Positions 51,841 through 59,350 of a DNA stretch of 64,000 nucleotides are shown here, piece by piece. The notes under the pieces are model-generated. The model did not search any database. It had not been told where the DNA came from and saw only the letters and a program-made list of their open reading frames with translations. This DNA comes from Phytoseiulus persimilis (taxonomy: Eukaryota; Arthropoda; Arachnida; Mesostigmata; Phytoseiidae), in assembly GCA_037576195.1 (NCBI GenBank), contig CM075103.1, positions 1,736,001-1,800,000 on the forward strand. Reading direction: 5' to 3'. A program made the translations under genes and the position numbers. Every line of letters begins with the position of its first letter. Positions within the stretch are counted from its first letter, which is position 1.

Positions 51841-52319
51841 TCAGATGGACTCGCCCCGTATGCTCTTACCACCATCCGACCCGATCGGATTGTAAGCGGA
51901 AAAAACCTTTCTAGGAGCCGCTTCGACGGCGTCGAAGACTCGATCCTCTCGTTTTTCTGCGAGAGCTTCGAAACAGCTGCACTGCATGCCTGACACCGTG
52001 AACCCCAAATTGTGCCAAATTTTCCACATGAGCTCCGAATCGTTCAAGAGTTCGCTCTCTAACCCAAACTGTGTTAGCCAAATAAAGGTGACCCTAGCTT
52101 ACCTTCCTGAGCTGTGATCGTCGGATGCTCTCGTAACCGCCTGAAGAGACTAATCATCCGATGTCGCTGGAAACCTGGCATGAAGCAATAGTATGGAGGC
52201 AATAAATGACCGCCCGAATGACGCGCTGAAGAAGAGGCATAAAGCTGCGAAGACTTATAGAATTGTAGCGCAGCATGATTTGAGAAATTTGATGAGTCCC
52301 GGGGTACTTGCGACACCAT
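51841..52319 (-). CDS. Candidate minus-strand gene with a 34-bp intron, unrecognised
   Basis: A minus-strand frame starts with ATG at 52319 and reads MVSQVPRDSS to RLREHPTITAQE, ending at 52103 in phase 1. It abuts a textbook donor (AAG then GTAAGC) and, 34 bp later, the acceptor CTAACACAG at 52069. Spliced in phase the frame continues VWVRERTLERF and stops at 51911, giving 124 residues. The other frame after the same acceptor runs to 51841 and looks at least as protein-like (LMWKIWHNLGFTVSGMQ, then PIGSDGGKS), with a possible donor GTAAGAG inside it. I cannot tell which is used. There are no competing plus-strand frames here. The intron is at the very short end for animals, so this could be coincidence. 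I recognise no family. Confidence 0.3.
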
Positions 52320-52802
52320 GCTACCAACAAGGGTGGTGGGAGAGCTAGAAGCTGTTGAACGGCTCTGAAGATTTCGTTGCTTCGGTGATGAGCTTCGAAG
52401 CTCCTTTCTGAATGAAGGGCCCCTGGATTTCAGCGATCGCTGCCCCGTCCCAGAGTCGGTTCATTGGATCCTTGTAGAGTTGTTAAGCAATACTTCCTCG
52501 CGCCGAAGGCCTGGGCCTCCAAGTTGCCCGAGCTCCAGAGATGGTCATGGTGGGGAGCCAGACCGCTTCGTCGCATTGTAGTAGGCGTTCAAAAGCAGTC
52601 CATGCGTTTGGAAGGCCCCCTCTACCTCGTCAAATTACGCTTGGCTGATCATCCCTCTCTCAGAGCACACTGGCAGATAGGCCACCTCGCTTCGTTTTGA
52701 CCGAGGCTGCCCGCATCAGCGGTGTATGGCAATGCGCGCCGTTATTTTGCTCTTTCGTTCGCTTAGCCAAACCCCGAAGTAGGCGTCCCGGCTCGGAAAT
52801 TC
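52320..52802. other. Upstream region of the glycosyltransferase gene
   Basis: No gene is supported. The interval lies between the divergent candidate gene ending its 5' side at 52319 and the glycosyltransferase start. An in-frame TAG at 52764-52766 closes the glycosyltransferase frame upstream of its first ATG. I see no convincing TATA box. If both flanking genes are real, this 480 bp would be a shared bidirectional promoter region. Confidence 0.4.
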
Positions 52803-54152
52803 ATGCACATCAGGTTCCCAATCGTGTGTTCGATGAGGTTCCGGCCGAAGCACTTTCGAACTGGTTTTCTGAGTGCAACTGTTGTCATCATTGTGCTGAT
52901 ATTGTTCGTATCCCCTCCGAAAAAAACTCCTCCGGAGAGAAAGTCTCATCCTGTGGGCGTCAAGAAAAGCCACAAAGGAATATCCGATGCGCCTGTTCTG
53001 ATAACGCAGCAAAAGGTTCCCACCTGACGTTTGACTCCTCTCCGAAAATCCCCTCCCCAGCGGTTGCATTGGTTGATCGTTCGTATGGAATCGAGGCGGT
53101 CGGAAGAAATGTTCTCTTTTTACAGGCTCCGCATTTCTGCACGAATGAGTTTGTCAAAACTTTGTTCCTCGTACACACGGCTCCTTCGAATTTTGCCGAC
53201 AGAGACCAACTTCGCACCTATCTGAGCCGACCGCCGGGAGTGGCTTTGCTTTTCGCGCTTGGTGAGTTAGGTTGCGACATTCGACGGCTCCCTCCCCTTG
53301 TTTCGAGGAGCATTTTGTTTCGAGAAATGCGAAACGATTCACTCGATTCCGATATCCTCCTTGTTGCAGGAAAAAGTAATAACAGCACTCTGGACCTTCT
53401 CGTGACTGAAGAAGCCAGCATGCACGACGACATGATCATTTTCCCTTTCATTGACACGTATAGAAATTTGACACTGAAGTTCGTAAATGCCATCAGATGG
53501 ATCAAGAACGAGTGTTACTTGCCGGGCATCCAGTCCGTTGTCAAAGTGGATGATGACGTTTGGGTCAACATGCCCATGCTGCAAAGGTTCAAACAGAGAA
53601 AAATAAACGATGTGTGTCCCCACGAGAGCCTTGAATGACTAGAACTTAGAAGGATGTACTGTTCTCCACAGGTACCTCGACGCAGAATTGCCAAAACGTC
53701 AAGACCGGATACACTGCATGGTATGGCGTCATGTTCGTGTAGCGCGCCGATTGGAGTCGAAATGGTTCGTGTCGAAAGTCGAATACTATCCGGCGTACTA
53801 CCCACGATACTGCGGAGGATTAGCGTACATAGTGCCCTTCCATTTGCTGCGCTCATTAGCGGAGGCGTCTTATGATGTGCCATTTTTCTGGATCGACGAC
53901 GTTTATGCAACGGGACTCCTTGCCCGTCAGGCACATATCGGACATGCGCAAATATCACATTATTACGCAATGAGACCCAACGAAACCGGAACCCTGACCC
54001 TCAACTGGTCGGACACCATGGAAAACGTTTTCGGTGGAACGCACTTCATGTTCGCCCACATGAACACTGAGCTCCTCCGGAAGGTTCGCAACTTACTTTT
54101 CCAGAGCATTGATGATGTGAAGCTTAATATCAGCAAATTCGACGTATTCTGA
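52803..54152 (+). CDS. GT31 beta-1,3-galactosyltransferase family, type II membrane protein
   Basis: A Golgi-type enzyme expected to transfer a sugar (Gal or GlcNAc in this family) from a UDP-sugar in beta-1,3 linkage. I read exons 52803-53015, 53126-53261, 53370-53613 and 53672-54152, whose phases (0, 1, 2) join into 357 codons plus TGA. Residues 1-20 are a basic cytoplasmic tail and 21-37 the membrane anchor (FLSATVVIIVLILFV), followed by a Pro/Lys-rich stem. Family blocks in order are FLVHTAPSNFADRD (85-98), VALLFALG (110-117), DTYRNLTLK (145-153), the metal-binding KVDDDVWVN (175-183), SKWFVS (227-232), YPRYCGG (241-247) and IDDVYATG (272-279). N-glycosylation sequons occur at 120, 121 and 149 and further on. 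Length is normal for the family. The first ATG follows an in-frame stop; a second ATG at 52833 would shorten the tail by ten residues. The exon 1 donor (AAG then GTTCCC) and exon 3 donor (GTGTCC) are weak. Acceptor specificity cannot be told. Confidence 0.93.
53016..53125 (+). other. Intron 1 of the GT31 gene (110 bp)
   Basis: It ends in a strong acceptor, TTCTCTTTTTACAG, exactly where the frame must change to reach the catalytic block. The donor GTTCCC is non-consensus. Phase 0. Confidence 0.75.
53262..53369 (+). other. Intron 2 of the GT31 gene (108 bp, divisible by three)
   Basis: Donor GTGAGT and acceptor CTTGTTGCAG are both consensus. The 108 bp contain no in-frame stop, so the unspliced frame stays open. 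The family does not have this 36-residue stretch between the FALG block and the acidic DD block, so I read it as an intron. Phase 1. Confidence 0.88.
53614..53671 (+). other. Intron 3 of the GT31 gene (58 bp)
   Basis: Acceptor TGTTCTCCACAG is good. The donor must lie in the GTGTGTGTCC run at 53612-53617, and phase matching picks the GTGTCC at 53614. It falls just after the DDD block. Phase 2. Confidence 0.75.
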
Positions 54153-54188
54153 ATAATCCTTGTAGTTCTCTGATTCCTATGCTCACAG

Positions 54189-54257
54189 GGAATCTATCGC
54201 CCGAATAAAGTTTTCAAAACTCTCGCGATCGATGCCTCAGGACTCTCTCCAGGCGAG
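54189..54257 (+). CDS. Candidate extra 3' exon of the GT31 gene
   Basis: If the last GT31 exon were cut at 54143 (GAC then GTATTC), a 45-bp intron ending CTATGCTCACAG at 54188 would continue the frame in phase 0 as GIYRPNKVFKTLAIDASG, to a possible donor GTGCTC at 54258. Against it, the frame already has a natural stop at 54152 and a polyadenylation signal lies inside this exon. It may instead be 3' untranslated sequence. Confidence 0.25.
54204..54209 (+). promoter_or_regulatory. Candidate polyadenylation signal AATAAA
   Basis: A canonical hexamer about 50 bp after the glycosyltransferase stop codon. It also lies within an open frame that could be a further exon, so its use is not certain. 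Confidence 0.5.
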
Positions 54258-54394
54258 GTGCTCGCGTTGATATGCATCATTCATGCATCATGATACTGCC
54301 ATCTTCGGTCTCCTTTTATTTCTCAGTGAATCCCCCAAAATTTTGTCAGTGCCGACTCTCGACTACGAATTCGAACTATTCTTTTGATTTCTAG

Positions 54395-54536
54395 TGCCTT
54401 CATGCGGGATGCGAAATTCTCTAAGACTCAATACTCCGAGTTTAGGAGATTTGGATTCTCTCCGGAAGCGATTGAAACCTTGAGTAATCCGACGGAAAAA
54501 ACGGTGGTACCGATCGAGTATCTGGGAGTTGGATAA
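54395..54536 (+). CDS. Candidate exon, unrecognised
   Basis: Follows the good acceptor CTTTTGATTTCTAG at 54394. The frame from 54396 reads FMRDAKFSKTQYSEFRRFGF and ends PIEYLGVG then TAA. It could be a terminal exon of the glycosyltransferase transcript or part of a separate plus-strand gene. The minus strand is also open here, so coding status is unsure. I recognise no domain. Confidence 0.28.
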
Positions 54537-54576
54537 GTTTGACCCCTTCTCCTGAGAAATGAGATGAAGAATTCTG

Positions 54577-54801
54577 ATGAAGTCAGACCGGCCGAATGTG
54601 GAGGAACCTCGCCCAGAGGTTTCCCGAACGGAGGATGCAATGAGTAGTGATCAATCAGGAAGCGGAACTCTGGTTTCACTGAAGCCGAGAGGGGCTGAAA
54701 CAGAGCTCCTGAAGCAAAATCCTTCAAGTCCCCACTCCTTCAACCAGAAGCTCCCCATGCCCATCGAGCCCCAAGTGCCATTGACTTTGAACAAGTATTA
54801 G
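54577..54801 (+). CDS. Candidate C-terminal coding stretch, unrecognised
   Basis: An ATG-initiated 74-codon frame, hydrophilic and rich in Ser, Pro and Glu (SDRPNVEEPRPEVSR to PLTLNKY), as disordered tails often are. Another frame over its 3' end reads APSAIDFEQVLDALRPGL and stops against the donor-like GTGAGG at 54821, so the true frame is ambiguous. Confidence 0.25.
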   Translation: MKSDRPNVEEPRPEVSRTEDAMSSDQSGSGTLVSLKPRGAETELLKQNPSSPHSFNQKLPMPIEPQVPLTLNKY

Positions 54802-54825
54802 ATGCGCTTCGGCCTGGACTTGTGA

Positions 54826-55068
54826 GGACTACAACTCCATAAACGAACCGAGGAACTCCGTGCCCCATTCCTTGTTCCCCACGTTGAGAAACACTGGCTA
54901 GAATATTTGTACTATCCAGAGTGGTCAGCGCAAGTCGGTCCGACTCTCGAGATTCTTTTCAAGATCGACAGGTGGAAGGATGACGCAACTTTTCTGTTCG
55001 CAAGTGTACATCGATCAACAATCGCATTTTGGAGAGCGGCCCAAAGACCACTCTCTCGTTTCCTCTGA
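54826..55068 (+). CDS. Open 80-codon stretch leading into inverted-repeat arm A
   Basis: The frame has no early ATG but translates well (RAPFLVPHVEKHWLEYLYYP, then LEILFKIDRWKDDATFLFAS) and stops at 55066-55068, where the conserved frame of arm A takes over in another register. A phase-0 join from the DALRPGL stretch over a GTGAGG intron of about 70 bp (acceptor CCCCACGTTGAG) is possible. Whether this is a frameshifted gene or chance is unresolved. Confidence 0.27.
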   Translation, partial: GLQLHKRTEELRAPFLVPHVEKHWLEYLYYPEWSAQVGPTLEILFKIDRWKDDATFLFASVHRSTIAFWRAAQRPLSRFL

Positions 55069-55229
55069 CTTTCCCTCGAAAACTGGGTGAAACACTTCTG
55101 GAGTCGAGCGATCGAATCCAGAAGTGTGAGAATCGACGCGGGATAGGATGCTGCTCGAAAGCCCGGCCACTCCGCATTACTAGCTCAGGATTTGTGGGAA
55201 GGGCAAACGATCGTTCTAACCTTGAGGTT
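55065..55229 (+). repeat. Arm A of a diverged inverted duplication (coding-like)
   Basis: These 165 bases align without gaps to the reverse complement of 55565-55729; by hand about 118 of 165 bases agree. In the frame LTFPRKLGETLLESSDRIQ to RANDRSNLEV, 32 of 55 residues are identical to arm B, including LLxSSDRIQ, SSG and RANxRxNL. The stop TAG follows at once. Weaker similarity extends upstream to about 55025, where a one-base length difference puts the two copies in different frames. Confidence 0.85.
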
Positions 55230-55496
55230 TAGGGCTGACTCCTTGACAATATCGCGTCCTCTTTGCATTCTTGCCCAAAACTTCTCGGCTCTGATTGGAT
55301 AACGATCGGTTCGGGTCGACCCGAATTTTTCACGCCCGAAAATCAAGCAATCAGTTTCTGCTTCCAAGACAAAAAGTTCGATTTCGAGAAGCTCGATTTT
55401 CGGATGAGAGAAGAAGCGGTCTGATCGACCCAGAAACTCCGTAATCGGGTAGTTTGGACCAATCGTAGACCTTTCTCCCATCGGGAGAATTTTCAA
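55185..55496 (-). CDS. Candidate minus-strand exon downstream of arm B
   Basis: The minus frame reads LKILPMGERSTIGPNYPITE, then FLGRSDRFFSHPKIELLEIE to FWARMQRGRDIVKESALNLK, and stops at 55185. Its last part is antisense to the end of arm A. It can follow the arm B exon in frame either through a 20-bp GTAAGT...CAG gap (55500-55519) or through a 128-bp intron ending at 55392 (pyrimidine tract, then TCGAG). It is moderately hydrophilic with no domain I recognise. Confidence 0.33.
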   Translation of the reverse strand: MKILPMGERSTIGPNYPITEFLGRSDRFFSHPKIELLEIELFVLEAETDCLIFGREKFGSTRTDRYPIRAEKFWARMQRGRDIVKESALNLKVRTIVCPSHKS

Positions 55497-55936
55497 ATCC
55501 TGCTTCCCTGGGGACTTACGAAGCGAATGTAGTGAGGACCCGTTTGGTCAAGAGGCCAGCTCTCGACGTGCAGGTTGAAACGATTGTTCGCCCTTCTCAA
55601 GGATCCTGAGCTAGGAATATGGAGTTGCCGGACGTTTGAGGAGCACTCTATCCTGCGTCGTGCCTCGTTCTCCTGAATCCGATCGCTTGACTTCAGAAGT
55701 TCTTCGATCAACTTTTTGAGAACAGTCAGAAAAAGCTGAAGGAAATCTTCGAGGCGCTCTACAAAATGTAAATTCTGACCCATTCGCGTGATTGGGAGCA
55801 TACTTTGTGGGTCTGGGGAGGTGCTTCCGGGATCGAGACGACCGTTCATTTCTGGGTCTGGGAAGGTGATTTCGGGATCGATTCCACCATACTTTTCTGG
55901 GTCTACAAATGTGTTCCGGCGTCGATCTGACCACAC
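55493..55936 (-). CDS. Candidate repeat-bearing protein containing arm B
   Basis: A minus frame of 147 codons. Residues 12-45 are two and a half 15-residue repeats with core GxxDPxxTxPDPE. Then come FVERLEDFLQLFLTVLKKL, a likely amphipathic helix, the arm B block EELLKSSDRIQENEARRRIE to RRANNRFNLHVES, and a tail ending HYIRF at the donor GTAAGT (55519). Preservation of the same frame in the inverted copy argues that this stretch has been protein-coding. A one-base loss in the third repeat unit breaks continuity with the upstream units, so the gene may be a pseudogene or use an unseen splice. I recognise no family. Confidence 0.4.
   Translation of the reverse strand: MWSDRRRNTFVDPEKYGGIDPEITFPDPEMNGRLDPGSTSPDPQSMLPITRMGQNLHFVERLEDFLQLFLTVLKKLIEELLKSSDRIQENEARRRIECSSNVRQLHIPSSGSLRRANNRFNLHVESWPLDQTGPHYIRFVSPQGSRI
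55565..55729 (-). repeat. Arm B of a diverged inverted duplication (coding-like)
   Basis: Minus-strand partner of 55065-55229, separated from it by 335 bp. A transcript crossing both arms could fold into a long imperfect stem. Changes fall at all three codon positions with only a mild third-position excess, so selection on the protein has been weak at most. Confidence 0.85.
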
Positions 55937-56025
55937 TCCTCGGAGTCTGTGGGATTGATCCCGGGATCGACCTGACTATACTTCTCGGAGTCTATGGAGG
56001 TACTTCCGGGATCGATCTGATCGTA
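55802..56025 (-). repeat. 45-bp tandem repeat, five units, encoding a 15-residue motif
   Basis: On the minus strand the units span 56025-55981, 55980-55936, 55935-55892, 55891-55847 and 55846-55802, of 45, 45, 44, 45 and 45 bp. The translated core is Y-x-x-[IV]-D-P-G-x-x-[SFP]-x-D-[SP]-E-[KE]. Units 1-2 and 4-5 keep an open frame, but the 44-bp middle unit shifts between them, and in the upstream frame it contains TAG. Confidence 0.88.
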
Positions 56026-56039
56026 CTTTTCGAGGTCCC

Positions 56040-56229
56040 TCAGAACATCCTGAGAAACGGTTCAACGTCGTCTTTGAGAGGCTGAAGCGAGAACCATGGA
56101 ACGAGCTCCTCGCAAGAACTATGAAGCAATCCAATGTCAAAAGCGTGGCGCTCGAGCCAGACCGACGAGGAAGGCTCCAGAGACAGTAGAATAAATTTTC
56201 TGATCTGCGACGATATTCCACCAGCTCAG
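56040..56229 (-). CDS. Candidate minus-strand exon upstream of the 45-bp array
   Basis: A minus open stretch reads IRKFILLSLEPSSSVWLERH, then EELVPWFSLQPLKDDVEPFL, to a stop at 56040. The acceptor-like CCGTTTCTCAG just before it ends would start an exon DVLRDLEKYDQIDPG that enters the repeat array in frame. The plus strand is also partly open (FERLKREPWNELL), so strand assignment rests on the neighbours. Confidence 0.28.
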
Positions 56230-56496
56230 TCGATCAGGGAGGTCGATCACCAGTTTGATCAGGGAGTTATTCGATTTGATTAGGACTTTTCGTAGTCGAG
56301 TGCGTACGGTTGACTCAAAAACCTCGGTTCACTGCGGTGAGGTCTCTCGCGAGGCGCGACCGCTGTGTCGCTTGAGGGCCGAAGTGACCATACACCAGAT
56401 CTACACCACACTTTTGAACCACTGATGTGAGCATTCTAGGAAGAATCCCTTTAGCACCAGGTCATGAGTCAGCGTGAAAGAAATCAATGGCCTGGG
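56230..56496. other. No gene seen
   Basis: Contains two copies of a GATCAGGGAG word 35 bp apart (near 56232 and 56267) and no supported coding sequence. It would be the 3' flank of the minus-strand phosphatase-like exon. No AATAAA is visible on that strand close to its stop. Confidence 0.5.
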
Positions 56497-56869
56497 TCAA
56501 TCCTTGAACAACCTCTGGTGCCTGAGAGCGCTGAGAAAACCAGCCACATTGCCAATCATAGCGCCGAGTATGATACAAGAATGGCCTCCTGGGTAATGAT
56601 TCGTGAGAACTGAATAGGCTCTATCAAGACGAACGATCTCGCCATCTCTGGTTTGTACAGAGTTTCTGATCGATTCCTCGTCGATTAATGCGGGCTCCGG
56701 ACAGAAATGATTCCGCCAATCGAGCACTTTATCTTCAATCCACCCTGGATATTCAATCATGTATGGTGGGAAACCAGTTACGACTGAACGACTTTTCGTT
56801 GTTTCAGAGGTTTCTGTTCTCAGTCGAGTGGAGTTTCCATAATCCGTTTGGATTATGATTCTCCCACAC
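56497..56869 (-). CDS. Candidate histidine phosphatase (PGAM-like) C-terminal exon
   Basis: The minus strand has one long clean frame with no competing plus frame. It opens at the acceptor GAGCTTTCTCAG (56870) as CGRIIIQTDYGNSTRLRTET and runs about 123 residues to TGA at 56497. Its order resembles the second half of branch-1 histidine phosphatases such as the UBASH3/PGAM group: a Thr-rich LRTETSETT segment where these have SPxLRxxQTA, then YMIEYPGWIEDKVLDW where they have an IExGLxEW block, then a charged IDEESIR, an Arg-bearing helix, and YPGGHSCIILGAMIGNV where they have YPGG..LLVSHG. If so, the second catalytic His is replaced by Ala in LGAM, implying an inactive or divergent member. The exon with the RHG motif was not found. 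The assignment rests on block order only. Confidence 0.42.
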
Positions 56870-58230
56870 CTGAGAAAGCTCGCATTGAAGTTGGATCATG
56901 CCGTCTAAATCACTGACCACGGGGTTGAGGTGGGAAAGTTCTCCTTGGTTCAATTGATTCCGCGAAAGTCAGCTTGCGCTCACCGCCGACGCTTAGCAGA
57001 CGCTCAGTTGGGCTCACCGCGTGGGTCAAATGTTCAACGTAAGATTCCGTCATTGTACAAGCACGGAACGTGCTCAATACCGATCATAACTCATCATTGG
57101 AGAGATCACAGGGAGCTCCGTCGGATTTGGTGCCGCGAGCTTGTGGGCGTCTACATGATTTCCGTTCCAGTCAGTTTGCTAGAGATATGAGCCTCGGGGA
57201 AGGTGAAGTGGCCTTCATCTTACCGCGCATCGGGAGGGGCAAATATCACGGCGGTTCTGTTCCAAATTAGAATGTATGATGTATGATTCGTTCGAGTTAT
57301 GATCAATCATGAAACACACGTGGCTGCATCCCACAGAACATACCCCTCGTTTTCCATTGAAAAACATGTTTTGGTGTCCTAATGGAGTCATTGATTCTCG
57401 AACGCCCGGCTGACGGTGTTCATGGCGATATCTCCGAGGGTTTACCCACGTCTTGATTATGAAAACAAACGCTAGAATCGATTGTGAGCTTAGTCGATCA
57501 GGGTCGCTCCTAGTCAGGTCAACCACAGAGAAGAATGTTCCTCAGCTCTCAGAAGCGTCCAAGGTCACGAAAGTCGATTCAACTTCGGTCGAGTTACGGT
57601 TTCCGAAGGAGAGGAGAGGCAAGCGTGTAATATTCTGACATGACTCTCTTCTTGAGAGGGCGGACAGTGATGATAGTTACAACGCAGCCTCATGTGTCGG
57701 GCTGCTGATGATTCTAGCGGGATCTGCCGATGAGAGAACGAGGAGGATGAGATAAACTGGACTGCATTGGGAAAAAAAACACACACAGGCACGGAGGTCC
57801 GGCCCGAATCCATGGGAAGTAGCCCCGCTCCTGCACTCGGCTGATGCACTGTACTCTCCCTGCTCACGTCTGCAGCCCATCGGTATTCTAGTTACAGATT
57901 TGGACAGAGAATAGTGAGCTTCGACATTGATCGCTCGTGGCACCGAAGCTGAATCTCGCTGAAATCCCGCTGACAACGAACCTTTTCCTGTCCGATCATT
58001 TCCCAAAGTAGATTGCTTGATGAGGACCCACGCAGATAAGTCCGGAGCTAGCGAGCCGCTCACACAACGAATGAGGAAAATGGTCAACTTCGCGTATTCT
58101 CTCCGTCTCTTAGGTATATTGGAGGCCTTCTTGCAGTTTGTGACCGCGGTATCTTGCGAGTTCGCTCTGTCCGGGATCGAACGGTGCTCATGGTCGAGCC
58201 GCAGATCTTCACGATCTTGTTGATGATCGG
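56870..58230. other. Unassigned flank between minus- and plus-strand candidates
   Basis: On the minus strand 56870-57060 has two further smooth frames (SHLNPVVSDLDGMIQL and MTESYVEHLTHA, the latter ending at a GTGAGC donor) that may be upstream exons of the phosphatase-like gene. From 57215 to 57530 the sequence is more AT-rich and intron-like. On the plus strand an acceptor CTCTCCGTCTCTTAG near 58113 precedes YIGGLLAVCDRGILRVR. None is certain. Confidence 0.3.
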
Positions 58231-58623
58231 TTGATCCTCAATCTGTTGACAAGGCTCAGGTGTAGTGATTCTTTACACGGAATTGTGCAGCGGAGCGAGG
58301 TCATGAACGAGTGCTTCGCTGCTGAAGACTCGAGTGTTCGTTCATCGCGTGACGCGCAACGGGTTTCATGCGATGAGCGGAATGGGTCACTCGCGGAAGA
58401 TCTCGTCACGTGCCTGATCTATCCATACAACTCCCAGACGCTCAAAAACGTCTTGCTCCAAGAGAAAGGCCCTGTTAAACGGAAAATCTGCCGAGACTTT
58501 TCCCGGATGCTGGTGTGGATTCCGTATCCATCGGGCCAGTTGCTCCCGGGAAAGGTGGACGCATATGTCGCCTTGGCGACCGATGGTGAATCGTTGTTAG
58601 ACTCGGTCATCAGGAATCTATAA
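58231..58623 (+). CDS. Open frame, unrecognised, possibly retroelement remnant
   Basis: The frame is open from 58144 and ends at TAA 58621-58623. It reads LTRLRCSDSLHGIV, then EDLVTCLIYPYNSQTLKN and MLVWIPYPSGQLLPGKVDAY. It lies 0.7 kb upstream of reverse-transcriptase-like sequence on the same strand and could be an upstream part of that element, but I see no diagnostic endonuclease or RT motif in it. Confidence 0.22.
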   Translation: MILNLLTRLRCSDSLHGIVQRSEVMNECFAAEDSSVRSSRDAQRVSCDERNGSLAEDLVTCLIYPYNSQTLKNVLLQEKGPVKRKICRDFSRMLVWIPYPSGQLLPGKVDAYVALATDGESLLDSVIRNL

Positions 58624-58838
58624 CCCGACCAATAACCGAGCTCTTATGTTTTAGAGTCTTCACGAAGAACTCGTCGCCACATAATCGTTTTGCGATCATT
58701 CGACATCTATTAATGACCATCCGAAAGCTATTCCGCGAGCAGAAAATTCGTGTAGGGGTTCGTGGGAAAAACTTCTGCGAATCCGTATTGTTGATCACAG
58801 ATCGATTGCTGACCGGCTGTGCCTGATCATCCCAGGGC

Positions 58839-59252
58839 TTGGAACGAGCAGTAATTCTTCTCGCAGACGCGAGAGATTGGTGCATGAGAATACTTCCCCA
58901 GCTGTTGGACGACGTCAGCTGTCGTTCGGATTGTGAGGCAGGATTCCGAGGAGATTTTCCCGTCTTTGCGAGCTGCACCGAACCGCAACAAAGCGGGGAT
59001 TCCGAAAGGATTCTCTCGAGGCTTTGGCGGGGACTCCGCTTTGAGAATAATGTAACGGAGCGTGCGATATCTCTCCCCTCGGTGCTTCCTCGCTACGCGT
59101 ATGGTTGTCCAAGTCAAATCACAAACAGTGACTTCGATTCCGACAAAGGAATCCACACCGGAAGGCTCCTTCCCAGGCCCAAACTCTATGCATGTCAAAT
59201 ATTCCGGAGCTATTCCTTTCGGGAGGGAAATATGACAGAGGTGAGAAGATAA
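58839..59252 (+). CDS. Open frame, unrecognised, possibly retroelement remnant
   Basis: A plus frame with an ATG at 58884 reads MRILPQLLDDVSCRSDCEAG, then FENNVTERAISLPSVLPRYA and SYSFREGNMTE, ending against a donor-like GTGAGA. The minus strand is also open over most of it. Its position just upstream of the RT-like blocks suggests it may belong to the same decayed element. Confidence 0.24.
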   Translation: MERAVILLADARDWCMRILPQLLDDVSCRSDCEAGFRGDFPVFASCTEPQQSGDSERILSRLWRGLRFENNVTERAISLPSVLPRYAYGCPSQITNSDFDSDKGIHTGRLLPRPKLYACQIFRSYSFREGNMTEVRR

Positions 59253-59350
59253 TTACTCATTGATCGGAACCTGCTGGATTCTCCCTAACGTGCGATTCGT
59301 GGCGTGGAACCTATGCAGGGAATAAGCCCAGCATGAATCCGCGGCTGTGA

